Shown piece after piece: positions 19,877 to 31,200 of a stretch of DNA of 64,000 bases. A program made the translations under genes and the position numbers. Location of the stretch: contig CM073193.1 of NCBI GenBank assembly GCA_037042915.1, forward strand, positions 8,990,001-9,054,000, written 5' to 3'. The stretch is from Auricularia sp. M13 (lineage: Eukaryota > Basidiomycota > Agaricomycetes > Auriculariales > Auriculariaceae). The notes beneath the pieces are model-generated. The model was not told where the DNA came from. It ran no database searches and saw nothing but the letters and a program-made list of their open reading frames with translations. Within the stretch, counting starts at the first letter, position 1. The number at the start of each line of letters is the position of its first letter.

Positions 19877-20458
19877 GCGCTGAAGCAGTTCACTGAGAAT
19901 CCTGCTGTACAAGTGTTCGCCAAACATATACGATGTACGTCTTTATATGCTAAGTGTGCAAAATCTGGCTGGACTGACCCACTCTCAGAAACCATGGAGA
20001 TATGGCAGCCTGAAGTTTTGAAGGAGTGTGATGCGCTAACCGATGCACTTGCGCAGTGGCGCCCTGACATGCTGCCTGCCTACCCGGGCCTTCCGCTCTT
20101 TGCAGAGATCGCGAACACTGGTGATCAAGCCGTTGCTCCAGACCACTACGACATGTTCAACACTATCGATAAATACTGCTTTGTGATTCCCACTGGCACG
20201 TACGATCCCAAGAAGCATGGGTTAATTGTCTTGCACGAACTCAAGGTTGCTATTGAGGCAGCACCGGGCGACGTAGTGTTCTTTCCATTGGCGCTCATCC
20301 GTCATGGAAATACACCCATTGTGCCAACTGCCATTCGGCGGTCATGGACGCTGTTCACGGCTGGCTCGCTGTATCGATGGTGGGATGCTGGATTTCGGAC
20401 GCTACACTCTATGTCATCATCTGAGCGGAAAGCGTTCAAGCAGCTTGCGGCGCAATGA
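19877..20458 (+). pseudogene. TET/JBP-like 2-oxoglutarate/Fe(II) dioxygenase, C-terminal fragment
   Basis: The frame is open from the mini-element edge to TGA at 20456-20458, with no initiating Met at the left edge. Visible marks fit the fungal TET/JBP dioxygenases: an HxD pair in PDHYDMFN, then YDPKKHGLIVLHELKVAIEA, PGDVVFFPLALIRHGNTPI with the distal iron-binding His, and RRSWTLFTAGSLYRWWDAGF with the Arg that binds 2-oxoglutarate and the typical aromatic end. Enzymes of this family oxidise 5-methylcytosine or thymine in DNA. The N-terminal part is cut off by the mini-element. TET/JBP genes are known to be spread with KDZ transposons in mushrooms, and a KDZ gene lies at the window start. 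Family call is from motif order; no search was run. Confidence 0.7.
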
Positions 20459-20837
20459 CTCAAAGAAAGAATGGCCCGGCATATGACTCTTGAGCAACTC
20501 AAAATGTATCGTAGCAAGTGCGTGTAGAGCATTCAAACTCCTGATAGAAATGTATTAAAGCGGTCAATAAGGAAGGCAGAATGACGGGCAGGGTGAGCAA
20601 ATTGGATGGGAATGGGGTTCAAGGGGAGTGTCTGCATGGAGAGAGAGTGGCGTGCATGGGGACATGATTCTAGGAGAAGAGCAATGCCGTACTACTGGGC
20701 TTCTAAACAGCTCAAACACGGTTGCACTTGGGCAGAAACTTGAATCCAGTCAGCGCAAGCATCGATGCAGCAAGCGGCTTTGCAACGGAGGCTCTAGTGA
20801 CTGGCTGCGCTGATGACGAAGGCTCCCCGTCGCTGAT
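20459..20837. other. No gene recognised
   Basis: Spacer between the dioxygenase fragment and a decayed Tc1/mariner element. It holds the downstream end of the latter (minus strand) but no convincing terminal repeat. Confidence 0.35.
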
Positions 20838-21575
20838 GGAGATGTGTGAGGGTGCGCGCTGGTAGACGTGCTCTATGATGTTTTGATCTGGTGAGTTGGC
20901 TGGCCAGTCAAGGACTTCTATGCCGAGGGAGGCGATGTGGGCCCGAGTGTAGCGGGACGTGTGCTTGGGATCATTATCCTGCTGGAAAATGAAGTGCTCC
21001 CAGTCCAATCCCTGGTCCGCCATGGAGCCCTGAAGGGACTCGTCCAGAATACTGCAGTATTGGACGGAATTCATGCGACCCTCGATGCGGTGAATGCGCC
21101 CGACGCCGTTCCAGGTGACACAGCCCCACACCATAATATTGCCGCTGCCGTGCTTTGCCGTCTGTTGGACGTTTCGCCGAAGACAGGCCTGCCCAGGGTA
21201 GCGACGGCACCACTGACGCCCATCCGAGCCAAAAAGGTTGATTTTGGTCTCATCAGAGTAGACGACGGTGCGCCAGTCCCAGTCGGTCTATTCCGAATGC
21301 TGCAAGGCCCACGTTCTGCGCCGCCTGACGTGCGTCAAGGTCAAAAGATGCTTCTTTCATCGCACCCTGCCCTTGAGACTGATGCTGGAAAGCACCTTGC
21401 AGACACAGCGAGCTGAGACGTACGGGAACAGCTGTCGCTGGCAGTCTGTTGCATCCCGGGCGGAGCTGCTGAGGATTGCCTGCTTTGCACGACGCACTTT
21501 GTGTGGCGTCATGATGAGCTTTCGGCCTGGATATGACCTGGGGGCATACGGGTCACCCGTCTTGAGCATCTCCAT
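20838..21575 (-). pseudogene. Tc1/mariner-type transposase, decayed
   Basis: The minus strand carries, across two frames and one in-frame TAG (near 21290), the usual order of a Tc1-like DDE transposase. First comes a helix-turn-helix-like part (GRKLIMTPHKVRRAKQAIL), then TVVYSDETKINLFGSDG with the first Asp, HGSGNIMVWGCVTWNGVG, FIFQQDNDPKHTSR with the second Asp, and LDWPANSPDQNIIEHVY with the catalytic Glu. The protein is cut soon after. Role: cut-and-paste transposition. Frame break, stop and missing C-terminus make it inactive; terminal inverted repeats were not located. Confidence 0.85.
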
Positions 21576-22389
21576 GTAGGCATATAATACAATAATTCTA
21601 CGCGCTTGGAGTATGTACTAAGCTCGGGTACTGCGCTCTAGGAGGGTGAGAATGCTGGGAGCAATAAATCGCTCACCCCATCATCGTTTCAAAATATACA
21701 GCCCTGCAAACTATCTCGAAAATCTTGTATGAGGTCCTGGCATATGCACCCTAAGTTGCTAAGGATATAATTAAGAAATGCGCTCTGGGTGAAAGTCCTT
21801 CTGACTGAGGGTCAGAATTGCAAATGCAATTCCTCCACCAATTCTGCATCCCCTGCAACCAAACTCTGGTATAGAGTGTTATAAATGTATTCCAACAAAT
21901 CCATATGCTTGGAGCAATGTCTGACCTCAGATTATGAGGTCTGTTGGCCTTGGAAGGCCGGCCAGCAAAATCGCACACTGCACCATCATTTCAAAATATA
22001 CAGACCTGCACACTATCTCGAAAATCTTCTATGGTGTACTGCAACCGACAGCAAGAGGTACTAAGGATATAATTAACAAACCCTCCCTGGGTGAACTGAT
22101 CACTGTTGAGCAAAAAGTGGCCATTTGCATTGAAGACCAATTATTGAACCTACTAACGATTTGCAACTTCAATCGCCTTCAGGGACGTCAAACAGCACAC
22201 TTGCACCATTTGAGCTTGAAGATTGGAGCAGTGGTTGGTCTGTTGTGATTCCTCACTTGAAGCATGAATAGCAGTCTATCCAGACCATCTGGGAGTATAA
22301 TAATTTGCTGGAACAATGTGAGTGTATATGGATTCATACAGCCAAAGTTCCAAAGAGATTCATTTCAGTAGTGTCTTTCCTCCATCCAC
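21576..22389. other. Intergenic, contains a ~125-bp direct duplication
   Basis: Segments 21672-21795 and 21967-22103 are diverged direct copies (both have TTTCAAAATATACAG, CACTATCTCGAAAATCTT or a close form, and AAGGATATAATTAA). No protein was recognised in any frame. Confidence 0.5.
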
Positions 22390-22710
22390 CACTGAACGCT
22401 TTGCCAGTGGCAGAACGCTTCGCCGGCAGCAGACCGTTAGTTGGCCGGCAGCAGAACTTTCATTGGCCTGCAGAACGTTTGTTCGCCAGCAGCGGAATGT
22501 TTGTCAGGCAGCGGAACATTTATTGGCCAGCAGCAGGACACTCGTTTGCCAGATTGCTCGTTGGCCGGCAGCAGAATGTCTGTTGGCCAGCAGCAGAATG
22601 TTCGATGGCCAGCAGCAGGACATTAGTTTGCCGTATTGCTCGTTGCCCGGCAGCAGAATGTTGGTTTGCTGGCAGCAAGTGTTTGTTTGTCGGCAGACGA
22701 GTCTTAACGG
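22390..22710 (+). repeat. Minisatellite, ~22-bp units
   Basis: About thirteen imperfect units built on TTGGCCRGCAGCAGAATGTT, varying from 16 to 23 bp. A weaker echo (GCAGCAGCCGACGAACATTT) lies at about 23040-23125. The repeat keeps several frames open by chance; the resulting peptides are not credited. Confidence 0.8.
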
Positions 22711-23558
22711 TGGTGCAGACTGCCCAACGCTAATTTGCTGGCTGTCAAACACCTACCAGTGAATGATCCATTACGTGCGAGACTGCAAGACTGATGGCGA
22801 AGCATTGAAACCGCAGTCAGCTATTTCCGACCGGCTGCTGGCGAAGCAAATTAAGAGCCGGTGAAGGTTCTGCTGACAAAAAGAAATTAAGCGCCAGTCT
22901 GCAAGACTGCCGGTGAAGCATTAAGCAGCCTGACACATCATTTTCAGATCTTTCTGGCTGGACCCAGGGCTCCAGCGCCCCCTTCGGGATTTGCCAGACG
23001 CACTGGTGGCCGCCCATGAGCAGGGGTGGCTGCCGACGAGGAGAGGGCAGTGGCCGATGAGCGTGGCAGCAGCCGACGAACATTTGGCAGCAGCCGACAA
23101 ATCTGTTCGTAGGTGCCGACGAATCTCGATGCCGGCCATATCCTAGGGGGTTTTCTCTGTATGTAAGAAACCCCCTACAGAACTAAATTTTTCTTCTGAG
23201 GCAGCTGTCTGGGGTGGGCTGGAGTATCCAGTTCGGCAACCGGAGGTGATGGAGAGCTGCCACAAATCCAGCCCACCCTGGTCTCTCAGACAGCAGGTCC
23301 TGCTGATGAATGAAAAGATGCTGCTCCTACCCTCCCACAGTGCAAGAGGATGGCCCTCAAGATGGACTTTATCAGGATTTTTCTGAGAATTCTGACAAGA
23401 CTCTGCTTGGACAAGACGAAGGACTGACTCGTAGCAGAGGGAATCGGAATTTCATCCATCAAGCTCATATTCTACCATCCAGTCAGTGGGCTATTTCAAA
23501 AAATATGAAATATCTCATTTCCATCAGCTACAAGGTCATCTTCGTCAAGGGCCATCTT
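22711..23558. other. No gene recognised
   Basis: Contains the minisatellite echo near 23040-23125 and a short inverted repeat (GGGTGGGCTGGA near 23210, TCCAGCCCACCC near 23270). From about 23490 it is the left part of a segment that is repeated at 25140-25200 and is split here by MITE copy 2. Confidence 0.4.
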
Positions 23559-24044
23559 GAGAACCTGACACTGCCCCCTGGTTCCAGGAGGATTCCAGGT
23601 GGAATTCCGGTGGAAAACCTGCTCCAGACAAAATATTTTCTAAGAGGTGAAAAATTATGTTAGACATCACAAATAAGGTTCAGAAATGCACAGCCGCCCC
23701 AGGAAACATGAAAACGTTCTAGTAACCTAACCTAACCTAACCTAACCTAACCCCTAACCTAACCTAACCTAACCTAACTCCTAACCTAACTTAACCTAAC
23801 CTAACCTAACCTAACACTTAATCACAGTTTTTGATGAATTTCCACATTGTTTCCAGTGAAATTCCACCGGAATTCGGCCATTCTGGCCCATCCGATCCAA
23901 CGGTCCAGTGGAATTCCACCCAAATTCCACCTGAGGGGGTATACCATCAAAATATGATGGATTTGACATTCTGACACTTTTTTTGCATAGTTGCATTTTT
24001 CCACCTGGAATCCACCTGGAATTGGGGGGCACAGTCACTTACAG
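23559..24044 (-). mobile_element. hAT-like MITE with TTAGG array, copy 2 (486 bp)
   Basis: It is inverted relative to copy 1, starting GAGAACCTGACACTGCCCC and ending GGGGCACAGTCACTTACAG on the plus strand. A perfect 8-bp duplication GCCATCTT flanks it (23551-23558, 24045-24052). The empty-site paralogue at about 25190-25205 (GGGCCACCTTGACTGCAG) confirms the insertion point. The TTAGG array (as CCTAA) is at about 23723-23818. Length is exactly that of copies 1 and 3. Confidence 0.9.
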
Positions 24045-24052
24045 GCCATCTT

Positions 24053-24235
24053 TACTGCAGAATCTACGGGAGGACAAACCGTCGGTGTTAGGCATTGTGC
24101 TGACCATCCAGATTCCGCACATGATTCTGAGCAGACAAGGCACAAAGAACAACCTGGAGATGCATTGATCAACGTCACTGAGCTCGTGCCTTTCCTTCAA
24201 GAACAGGCTCCAGCACACGCCCAACCATCCAGGAC
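24053..24235 (+). repeat. Duplicated segment A, coding-like
   Basis: One of two diverged direct copies; the other is 25197-25388. Translated in the matching frame, both read TAEST-GGQT/RGQT, HCADHPDSAHDSE, then ELVPFLQEQAP or ELEPFLQEKTP, with differences that mostly keep the frame. This suggests a fragment of a coding repeat, but I do not recognise the protein. Confidence 0.45.
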
Positions 24236-24245
24236 TCTTTCCACT

Positions 24246-25111
24246 TTACAGTGGAGGACATGGACATTTGAACACCCCAATTTTTTACTCCTGTAAATTT
24301 ACAATTCCACAACATTGGATAGTCCCTTCCTCCTACCAATGACATGTGTTGATGACAAGTAGCCAAGCTTTAACTTGGTGGCGGATTCATGTTGATTGCA
24401 TTACTCTGTCATGAGGTGCAGTAGCAAGACTAATATAACTATATGCGGGTTGCACAGCCTGCCAATTTTCATCCAAGCCAGGTAGCACTGAGACCTGTTG
24501 GGCATTGGTAGATGAGAAGGTACACTACATGAATACACCCAAGGAATCTCATTTGCAGTCTGCTTCATGGCTCAGAGCCACGACAACTGTGAAACACAGA
24601 ATGCACAAAATTTGAACACTACACAATCTGCTCTAGGGAGAGTCTCAGGTCATGATACCTTGCAAACAATGAGATATATAGACATGGATTGTGACCCCCA
24701 AGTGCCAAGTCCAGAAGCTAATCAGTTGAGCTTTGAGAGTGTATACAGATTTTGCGCATTCTGTGTTTCACAGTTGTCGTGGCTCTGAGCCATGAAGCAG
24801 TCTGCAAATGAGATTCCTTGGGTGTATTCATGTAGTATACCTTCTCATCTACCAATGCACAACAGGTCTCAGTGCTACCTGGCTTGGATGAAAATTGGTA
24901 GGCTGTGCAACCCGCATATAGTTATATTAGTCTTGCTACTGCACCTCATGACAGAGTAATGCAATCAACATGAATCCGCCACCAAGTTAAAGCTTGGCTA
25001 CTTGTCATCAACACATGTCATTGGTAGGAGGAAGGGACTATCCAATGTTGTGGAATTGTAAATTTACAGGAGTAAAAAATTGGGGTGTTCAAATGTCCAT
25101 GTCCTCCACTG
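24246..25111. repeat. Large foldback (inverted repeat), arms ~365 bp
   Basis: The left arm 24246-24611 and right arm 24749-25111 are near-perfect inverted copies, starting TACAGTGGAGGACATGG and ending CCATGTCCTCCACTGTA, around a 137-bp unique loop. No coding frame spans it. It lies between the two duplicated segments. It may be a foldback transposon or the product of two inverted insertions. Confidence 0.85.
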
Positions 25112-25139
25112 TACCATCCGCTTAGTGGCACACTTTTCC

Positions 25140-25590
25140 TGGTACTATAAAATATCTCATTTCCATCAGCTATGAGGTCATCTCCTTCAAGGGCCACCTT
25201 GACTGCAGAATCTACAAGAGGACAAACCATTGGTGTTAAGCATTGTGCAGACCATCCAGATTCCGCACATGATTCCGAAGGGAAAATGCACAAAGACCAT
25301 CCTGTTGCAGTACAACCCGGAGATGCATCAATTGATGCCACCGAGCTTGAGCCCTTCCTTCAAGAAAAGACACCAGTATCCAGGCTCGGCCATGGGGATA
25401 AGGTCACAGAGCAGCAAAACAATCCTGCTCCGGGAGACAAGTCGCTCAAATATGGTCAAATCGCAGTATTTGGTGGACCCCCAGAAAGGAAGGGATTTCG
25501 AGCAGAGAGCACTTCCTCCCATTTAATTTCGTGTCTGTGGAAAGCGCTTCTCACCGGTCATAATGCTGACTTTGTTAGGGGTGGATGAGC
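25140..25590 (+). repeat. Duplicated segment B, coding-like, unknown
   Basis: Its left part (about 25145-25388) repeats 23500-23558 plus 24045-24235, with no MITE inside, so it shows the pre-insertion arrangement. The frame stays open to 25586. Beyond the repeat the predicted protein (GDKSLKYGQIAVFGGPPERK) is not recognised. Possibly a piece of an uncharacterised transposon gene. Confidence 0.4.
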
Positions 25591-26127
25591 GTGATTTAAA
25601 GAATGTCCCACCATCAGGGGCTGCCTCCAATATGGCCAAAATGAGAAGGGATACGGCTGGACATCAGGAAGGGAACTTGGTTCAAGACCCTGCTGCCTGT
25701 CACAAGGATAGTTCAATAGCAAGCGACGGTCGGATGGGTTTCTTGATAGACCAAGTTGGATTGACTGTGGATAAAATTCCCCATTGCAGCACCATATCTG
25801 CCACGGAATCTGAGGCTACACCTCAGGAAGTGGGCATTACAAGAAATTCCAAAGGATCTTCTGCTGGTCCAAACCGGGTCCCAGATCAAGGTGTGTCTAT
25901 GCTCACATTCTCTGCTCCTGACCACTTATAATTTATAAGACAATAGAACTGCTCAAGCCCCCTTACTATTGATTCCGGAGGGGATATATCTTCATTCTCT
26001 GATCATGAGCTCCAAGCCTCCTCACACTCCTGACAGCAGACATTCTCCAAAAATCCTCCCCACGGCTCTATGAACTCAAATCCAATTCGGGGGATCGCAA
26101 CCTCATCGAGAGCTGTGGAGGATCTGG
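25591..26127. other. No gene recognised
   Basis: A modest open frame at 25563-25931 shows no family motif. The last part, next to the copia fragment, should be its 3' non-coding region, but no LTR or polypurine tract could be confirmed. Confidence 0.3.
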
Positions 26128-26920
26128 CTAAGATTCATCAAGCATCCGGCTAGCGTCAGCCACCATGTCGTCGGTTGGGCAGTAGACAAGTCGCATGCGG
26201 CCGTCCTCAACAACCCAGCAAATAAAATGAAAGCGGATGTCAATGTGCTTCGTCCGCGCGTGGTACTGGTGGTCCTGTGTGAGCGCGATGGCCAACTGGT
26301 TGTCGGAAAAGAGAGTGGTGGCGCCGGTAATCGGCGCGAAGATCTGCAAAAGCAGCAACCGAATCCAGAGGCCCTCCTTCATAGCCTCCGTCGCGGCAAC
26401 GTACTCGCTCTCGATAGTGGACAGGGAGACGATTGTCTGGTGCTTCAAAGCCCAGGAAACGGCGCTGCCGTCGACGAGATACGCATAGCCAGAGATCGCG
26501 CGCCGATCCTCCGCCATGCTGCCGTCCGCGTCCACGTAGCCCTCCAGGTCGCCCGAAACAGCGCCAAACGTCAGCCAAAGGTTGTGCGTACCCTTGAGGT
26601 ACTTGAAGACGCATACGGCGGCCTCCCAGTGCGCGATGCCCGGGTTCTGACTGAAACGAGACAGAACGTTGATCGTGAATGCAATATCCGGCTGTGTCAC
26701 AAGCATCGCGTACATCAGCGAGCCAACGGCCTCGTTATACGGCTTGCTACGCATGAAGGCGTATTCGGCAGGTGTGTGCGGCCCCTGCGCAGTGGAGAGG
26801 CGCACATTCGGGTCCATCAGGATGATGACCGGCTTCACCTCCTCCAGGTTGTACCGCGCCAGGATCGAGTTGATATACGAGCACTGCGACAGCGCGATGG
26901 TCTTCTGCTCGCGGTTCCAC
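26128..26920 (-). pseudogene. Ty1/copia RT tail and RNase H fragment
   Basis: The minus-strand frame is open from about 26919 to the stop at 26128. It has the end of a copia RT (QKTIALSQCSYINSILARYN, then DPNVRLS; YNEAVGSLMYAM, TQPDIAFTINVLSRFSQNP) followed by RNase H: EGYVDADGSMAEDRRAISGY, WALKHQTIVSLSTIESEYVA, LFSDNQLAIALTQD and RTKHIDIRFHF, which contain the catalytic Asp, Glu, Asp and the conserved His. It is the only copia piece seen. The 5' side is replaced at about 26921 by an 8-bp-periodic repeat element. No frame break inside the fragment. Confidence 0.9.
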
Positions 26921-26921
26921 G

Positions 26922-27105
26922 GAAGTCAGAATCGCAGATTCGCAGGTTCGCAAACTCGCAGATTCGCAGCTTCGCAACTGTGCAGGTTTGACCAGTGCTT
27001 AGAACACTAAGATCCCGGTGGTGTGCATCAGTGTGTACACTTCACAGGTCCAGCCTATGGTCAAACCGGCACAGTTGCAAACCTGCGAATCTGCAGTTTC
27101 TCGGT
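26922..27105 (+). repeat. 8-bp-periodic (CGCARRTT) repeat element, copy 1
   Basis: It starts GAAGTCAGAATCGCAG, continues with 8-mers such as CGCAGATT, CGCAGGTT, CGCAAACT, then a unique core (GAACACTAAGATCCCGGTGG) and an inverted block TTGCAAACCTGCGAATCTG. The core recurs at 62936-63000. The element marks the boundary between the copia fragment and the Ngaro-like element. Confidence 0.7.
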
Positions 27106-27448
27106 CGAAGAGACACGAGAAATGCATCTTGTGCCGGCGGAGCGGACCACTCGGAAGCATTGCCTTCTGGTCTGCTCCGCCACCATCACCCTGCGCATAC
27201 AGGGTGAAATCTCGCTTTCTTTGGTCGCCTCTGCTCTGGTTTCTTTTGAGTTGCCATCGGCAAACCAACAACCACCTGGCTGCGAGTTGGGCAAGGACTA
27301 GGACGACTAGACGGACGTGGACGACGCGTGTGGCTATGAGTGCCCCTATCCGCTTGTGATACGACTGCTGCACGTCTATCTGGCGATTCTTGCACACCTT
27401 GACGCACACACGGGACTGTTTCATCTGTGCACACATTGTCTATTGGGA

Positions 27449-29466
27449 ATGCCGCCAAGACGAAAGACCAAGGCCGTCGCCGACCCTGACAACGACGACG
27501 AACGCGCTCCGACTCCACCGTCTCCGCCGAAGAGGATGCCTCGTGGCACGAAGGGCAAGAAGCCTGCGCCCGCGCCCGAGCCCCGCGTGCTGCACGCCAG
27601 GAAGGGCGCTCTGCAGCCTGAACCTGACGGCCAGCCAGAGCTGTTGCCAGAGCCTGAGGAGCTGCTGCCGCCGCCACTGCCGCCGAAGCCGAAGAAAGGT
27701 TGCTTCGTCAAGGCGAAGGCCTTGAAGGCACCTGCCGGCAAACGCGTCAAGGCTAAGGTCGCACCGGTGAAGAAGAAGGCGGGCGCACCAAAGGCGAACA
27801 CGAAGGGAAAGAAGAAGGCGACTCCGCTGCCTGTCGACGATGAAGAAGACGAGGAGGAGGAGGAGCTGGACGATGAGCAGGACGAGGAGGAGGACGACAT
27901 CATCCCCGAGCCGCCCGTTGCGCCCAAGAACAAGGTCGGGGCGAGGAAGAAGAAGGTCGCTGAACCGGAGATGCCCGGTGACGACGACGACATCTTCGCT
28001 CCCGCCAACCCGCCCAAGTCCAAGAAGGCGGCCGCGAAACAGGTCCACATTGCGGACCCGCCCGTGGCGCCTGGCAAACGCGCTCGCTCGCGGCGCTACT
28101 CGAATGCGCAGGACACGGACGAGGAGGATGGAGACCGCTAGGAGCTCGCAGATGACGACATCGTCATGCTCGAGCCAGATGGCATCCAGGTGACGCCCAT
28201 GCGCGCAGCTGGTGAGTCTGCCTTCATAGCGCCTGGCGCTGCCCTTTCCGCGACCCGCCACGCGGTTGCGCTGATCGTGCATCGCGCTGAGTGCCTGGCA
28301 CTGCGGGCGCGTGCATGTCTTGGACGTGACGGCCTGGCCGTCGTGATCGCCTGGCGATCATAGTGTGTCGTGGCCTGTGCCATGTGCGTCTGCGCGCTCG
28401 CTCTGGCTGCATATGGGTCGAGCGCGCGCTACAACGTCACGAGGCGTCGCGAGGGCAGCATCGTGCATCCTTTGATGCCGCGAACCGTTGCTGACATCGT
28501 CTTAGTCAAACGCACTCTCCCGCTGGTGCTGGTTCTCCCGCCACAAAGAAGACCCGTGACGGCGACGCGTCGGCTATCGATTGGGGGCACTTCGATGAGG
28601 ACCGCTTGCCTCAAGCCTCCGGGAACGAGTTGTTCATCACGGAGGCGGCGCGCAAGATCATCTTTGGTGGCATGAGGCAGTACCTGCCTTTGCACCTGCT
28701 CTCTGACGAGATGCTGGCCGCGGAGCGCAACTCGAACATGGTCGTCATCAGCGGCTCGGCGCCAGCAAACGCGGTCGCGCTTCCCGTCAAGGAGCAACAC
28801 ATGACCATGGCCCAATGGGCGAAGTGGATCTCGCGGCTTATCACCGCCTTGCAGGCCTACCACGCGCCAACATGGCTGCCGGATTCGCTGGAGAAGCATC
28901 GGCGGTACATCACCAATTCTGAAGGCTCGGAAGACGCTTGGCCGCTATGGCGCAAGTACGACCTGCTCATGCGGGGACGCGTCAAGGGCGACGACCCCGT
29001 CAACATCTCGCAATTCGACTTGGCCACGTGGAACCGAGTCATCCAGCGCGCATCAACGACCTCCGCGATGGAGACAACCTCTGCTTCTGCTTCGTCTTCA
29101 CGCTCGTCGCACCACGGCGCACAATCGCACGCACAGCCCTCGACCAGCTACACGACTGCATCATCGGCGCGCTCAGATGGCACGCCTCTACTTAAGTACA
29201 ACCGTTGCATCGTATGCGGTAGTAAAGCTCATTGTCTCAACAAGGCCAAAAAAGAGCCGTCCCCGTGCACGCCGACGTGGCTCGTATGGAGCACCGAGAA
29301 GCTCTACTACGTCTCTCGCACCACAGGCAACGCTGTCTGCTTCGCGTGGAACAGTGTCGGGAAGTGCAAACGCGCGGCTTGCCGCTTCACCAGCAACGGA
29401 CACCTCTGCTCCCTCTGTGGAGCCCACGACCACGGTGCTTGCTACTGCACCAGCATCGCTCGATAA
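27449..29466 (+). pseudogene. Ngaro-like ORF1: Lys/acid-rich N-terminus spliced to zinc-cluster Gag
   Basis: Exon 1 starts MPPRRKTKAVADPD and alternates Lys/Pro/Ala-rich and Glu/Asp-rich stretches, like an intrinsically disordered chromatin protein. It reaches a TAG at 28139 and then stays open to a GT donor at 28212. Exon 2 starts after AG at 28505 and holds EAARKIIFGGMRQYLPLHLL, WLPDSLEKHRRYIT and, near the C-terminus, CIVCGSKAH with CFAWNSVGKCKRAACR and HLCSLCGAHDHGACYC. Element 2 has the same two-exon arrangement with a matching phase-1 intron. Likely role: coat protein that binds element RNA. The TAG and a frame shift after the acceptor inactivate this copy. Confidence 0.7.
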
Positions 29467-31200
29467 GCCCTCGTCCCCACGTGTCGAGGCACTGCCTGCT
29501 GCTTACAATGACTCGATGCTCGTCGACGACGACGACAGCGCACCGCTGGAGGCGTTTGATTCTGTGCTCGTGGACTCTGTTCCCCATCCTTTCCGTATCA
29601 TCACTCCGCTGAAGGCGGCTGCTTGGGAGCTTGCTCTCAGCGACGCTGGAATGCTGCCCGCCTGCTCCTTCATTCCTACTGGCATACTCGGCGGGTTCGA
29701 CGTTGGTCTCAAGCGGGAGACAGTCGACTCGTATTTCTCCCGTACCCACCTTTCCGACAAGCTGTACGACAACCACACCCCAGCGGAGCGTTATCCGTCT
29801 GTTATAGATGCCATGATTGCTAAAGAGACCGCGGAAGGCCGCTTGTCCGACTTCTACGCGCCAGATGACTTGTTCGCTCTCGTAGGACACTTCCGCAACG
29901 CGCCCTTGACCATTGCTCCAAAGAACGGCAGCTTCGCGGATGGGCGCATATGTCAAGACTTCTCACATCCGAGGAACGACCCGGACAACCCGTCGTTCAA
30001 TGCTAGCATCGACATGGAGGGTTTCACGTGTGACTGGGGCACCTTCTCCATGTGCTACCTTATGGCTGCTCGCGCCCCAGGTGGCCGTCTTCGACATCAA
30101 GGCTGCCCACCAGCGGATTCCTGTCTTGCTGTGGCAGCAGGCGTTCTACGCGGTGTACTGGAAGGGTCGCGTGGCGCTGGACTTCACGTGTCAGTTTGGG
30201 GCTGTGTCTTCGAGTGGGCTCTGGGGCAAGCTAGCGGACGCCTTCCGTGGCATCTTCAAGCACAGATTTGAGCGCGACGACGCCCTTAACTGGGCTGATG
30301 ACTTCACCTTTTGGCGCTATCCGCTGCTCGACAATTCGTATGACCTGGCCGAGGAGGACATCTACGCGCTGGCCGACGAGCTGGGACGGCCGTGGAGCGT
30401 CAAGAAGACCCTCCCGTTTGCTGACCAGTTTCCTTATATTGGCTTTCTTTGGGATCTTTCCGCGCGCATCGTACAGGTCACCAAGAAGAAGAAGACCAAG
30501 TACCTCGCGGCATCGGCTTCATGGGTCCGCGGCGTGCGCTTCACGCGCAAGGAAGCACAGGCGCTTTTGGGCAAGCTGGTACACTGTTCCATGTGCGTAC
30601 CCGAAGGCCGTTCGCATTTGCCTGCGCTGTGGCGCTTCGCGGGCAGCTTCTCCAACGACTTTGCGAAGCATGAGCCCAAAGCCACCGTGATCTCGGACGT
30701 GGAATGGTGGCGTGACAGACTGTCCGCACCGTTCTGCGGTATGTGCATCAGAGACGTGCCCGAGCCTGCGCCCATATCACTTTTCGTGGACGCGTCCACT
30801 TCCTTCGGGATAGGCATCGTGCTGGGGTGTGGGACCATTGGAGACTGCGACAAGGCTGGAAGTGCGACGCGCGCGACATTGGCTGGGCCGAAATGGTCGC
30901 ACTCGAGTTCGGCTTGCGCGCGGTCATTGAGCGAGGACACCGGCACCTGCATTTGGTTGTACGGAGCGACAACAAAGGTGTCGTCGGGGCGATGCATGCG
31001 GGCAGGTCGCGCAACTCAGAGGCGAACCACACGCTCCAGCGCATCGTGTCCGCCATGATGGAGAATGGTATTTGGGTGACGACGGACTGGGTGCCGTCCG
31101 CCGAGAACACAGCCGATGCGCCTTCGCGCGGGCTGCCCGCGCAAGTCTTCCACAATATCGTTTTCAATTTCGCGTTCCTTTTGCGATTTCGGAATGGATT
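29464..31200 (+). pseudogene. Ngaro-like reverse transcriptase and RNase H
   Basis: The frame overlaps Gag and opens well upstream of HPFRIITPLKAAAWELAL. RT marks are FRNAPLTIAPKNG, GRICQDFSHPRNDPDNPSFN, AVFDIKAAHQRIPVLLWQQA, FGAVSSSGLWGKLADAF and the catalytic ALNWADDFTFW, then SVKKTLPFADQFPYIGFLWD. RNase H marks are LFVDASTSFGIG, GWAEMVALEFGLRA, VRSDNKGVVGAM and SAENTADAPSRG. Two breaks are seen: near 30080, where about 8 nt are missing relative to element 2, and near 30830, where a G is missing in a G-run. Role: copies element RNA into circular DNA for the recombinase. Confidence 0.85.
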
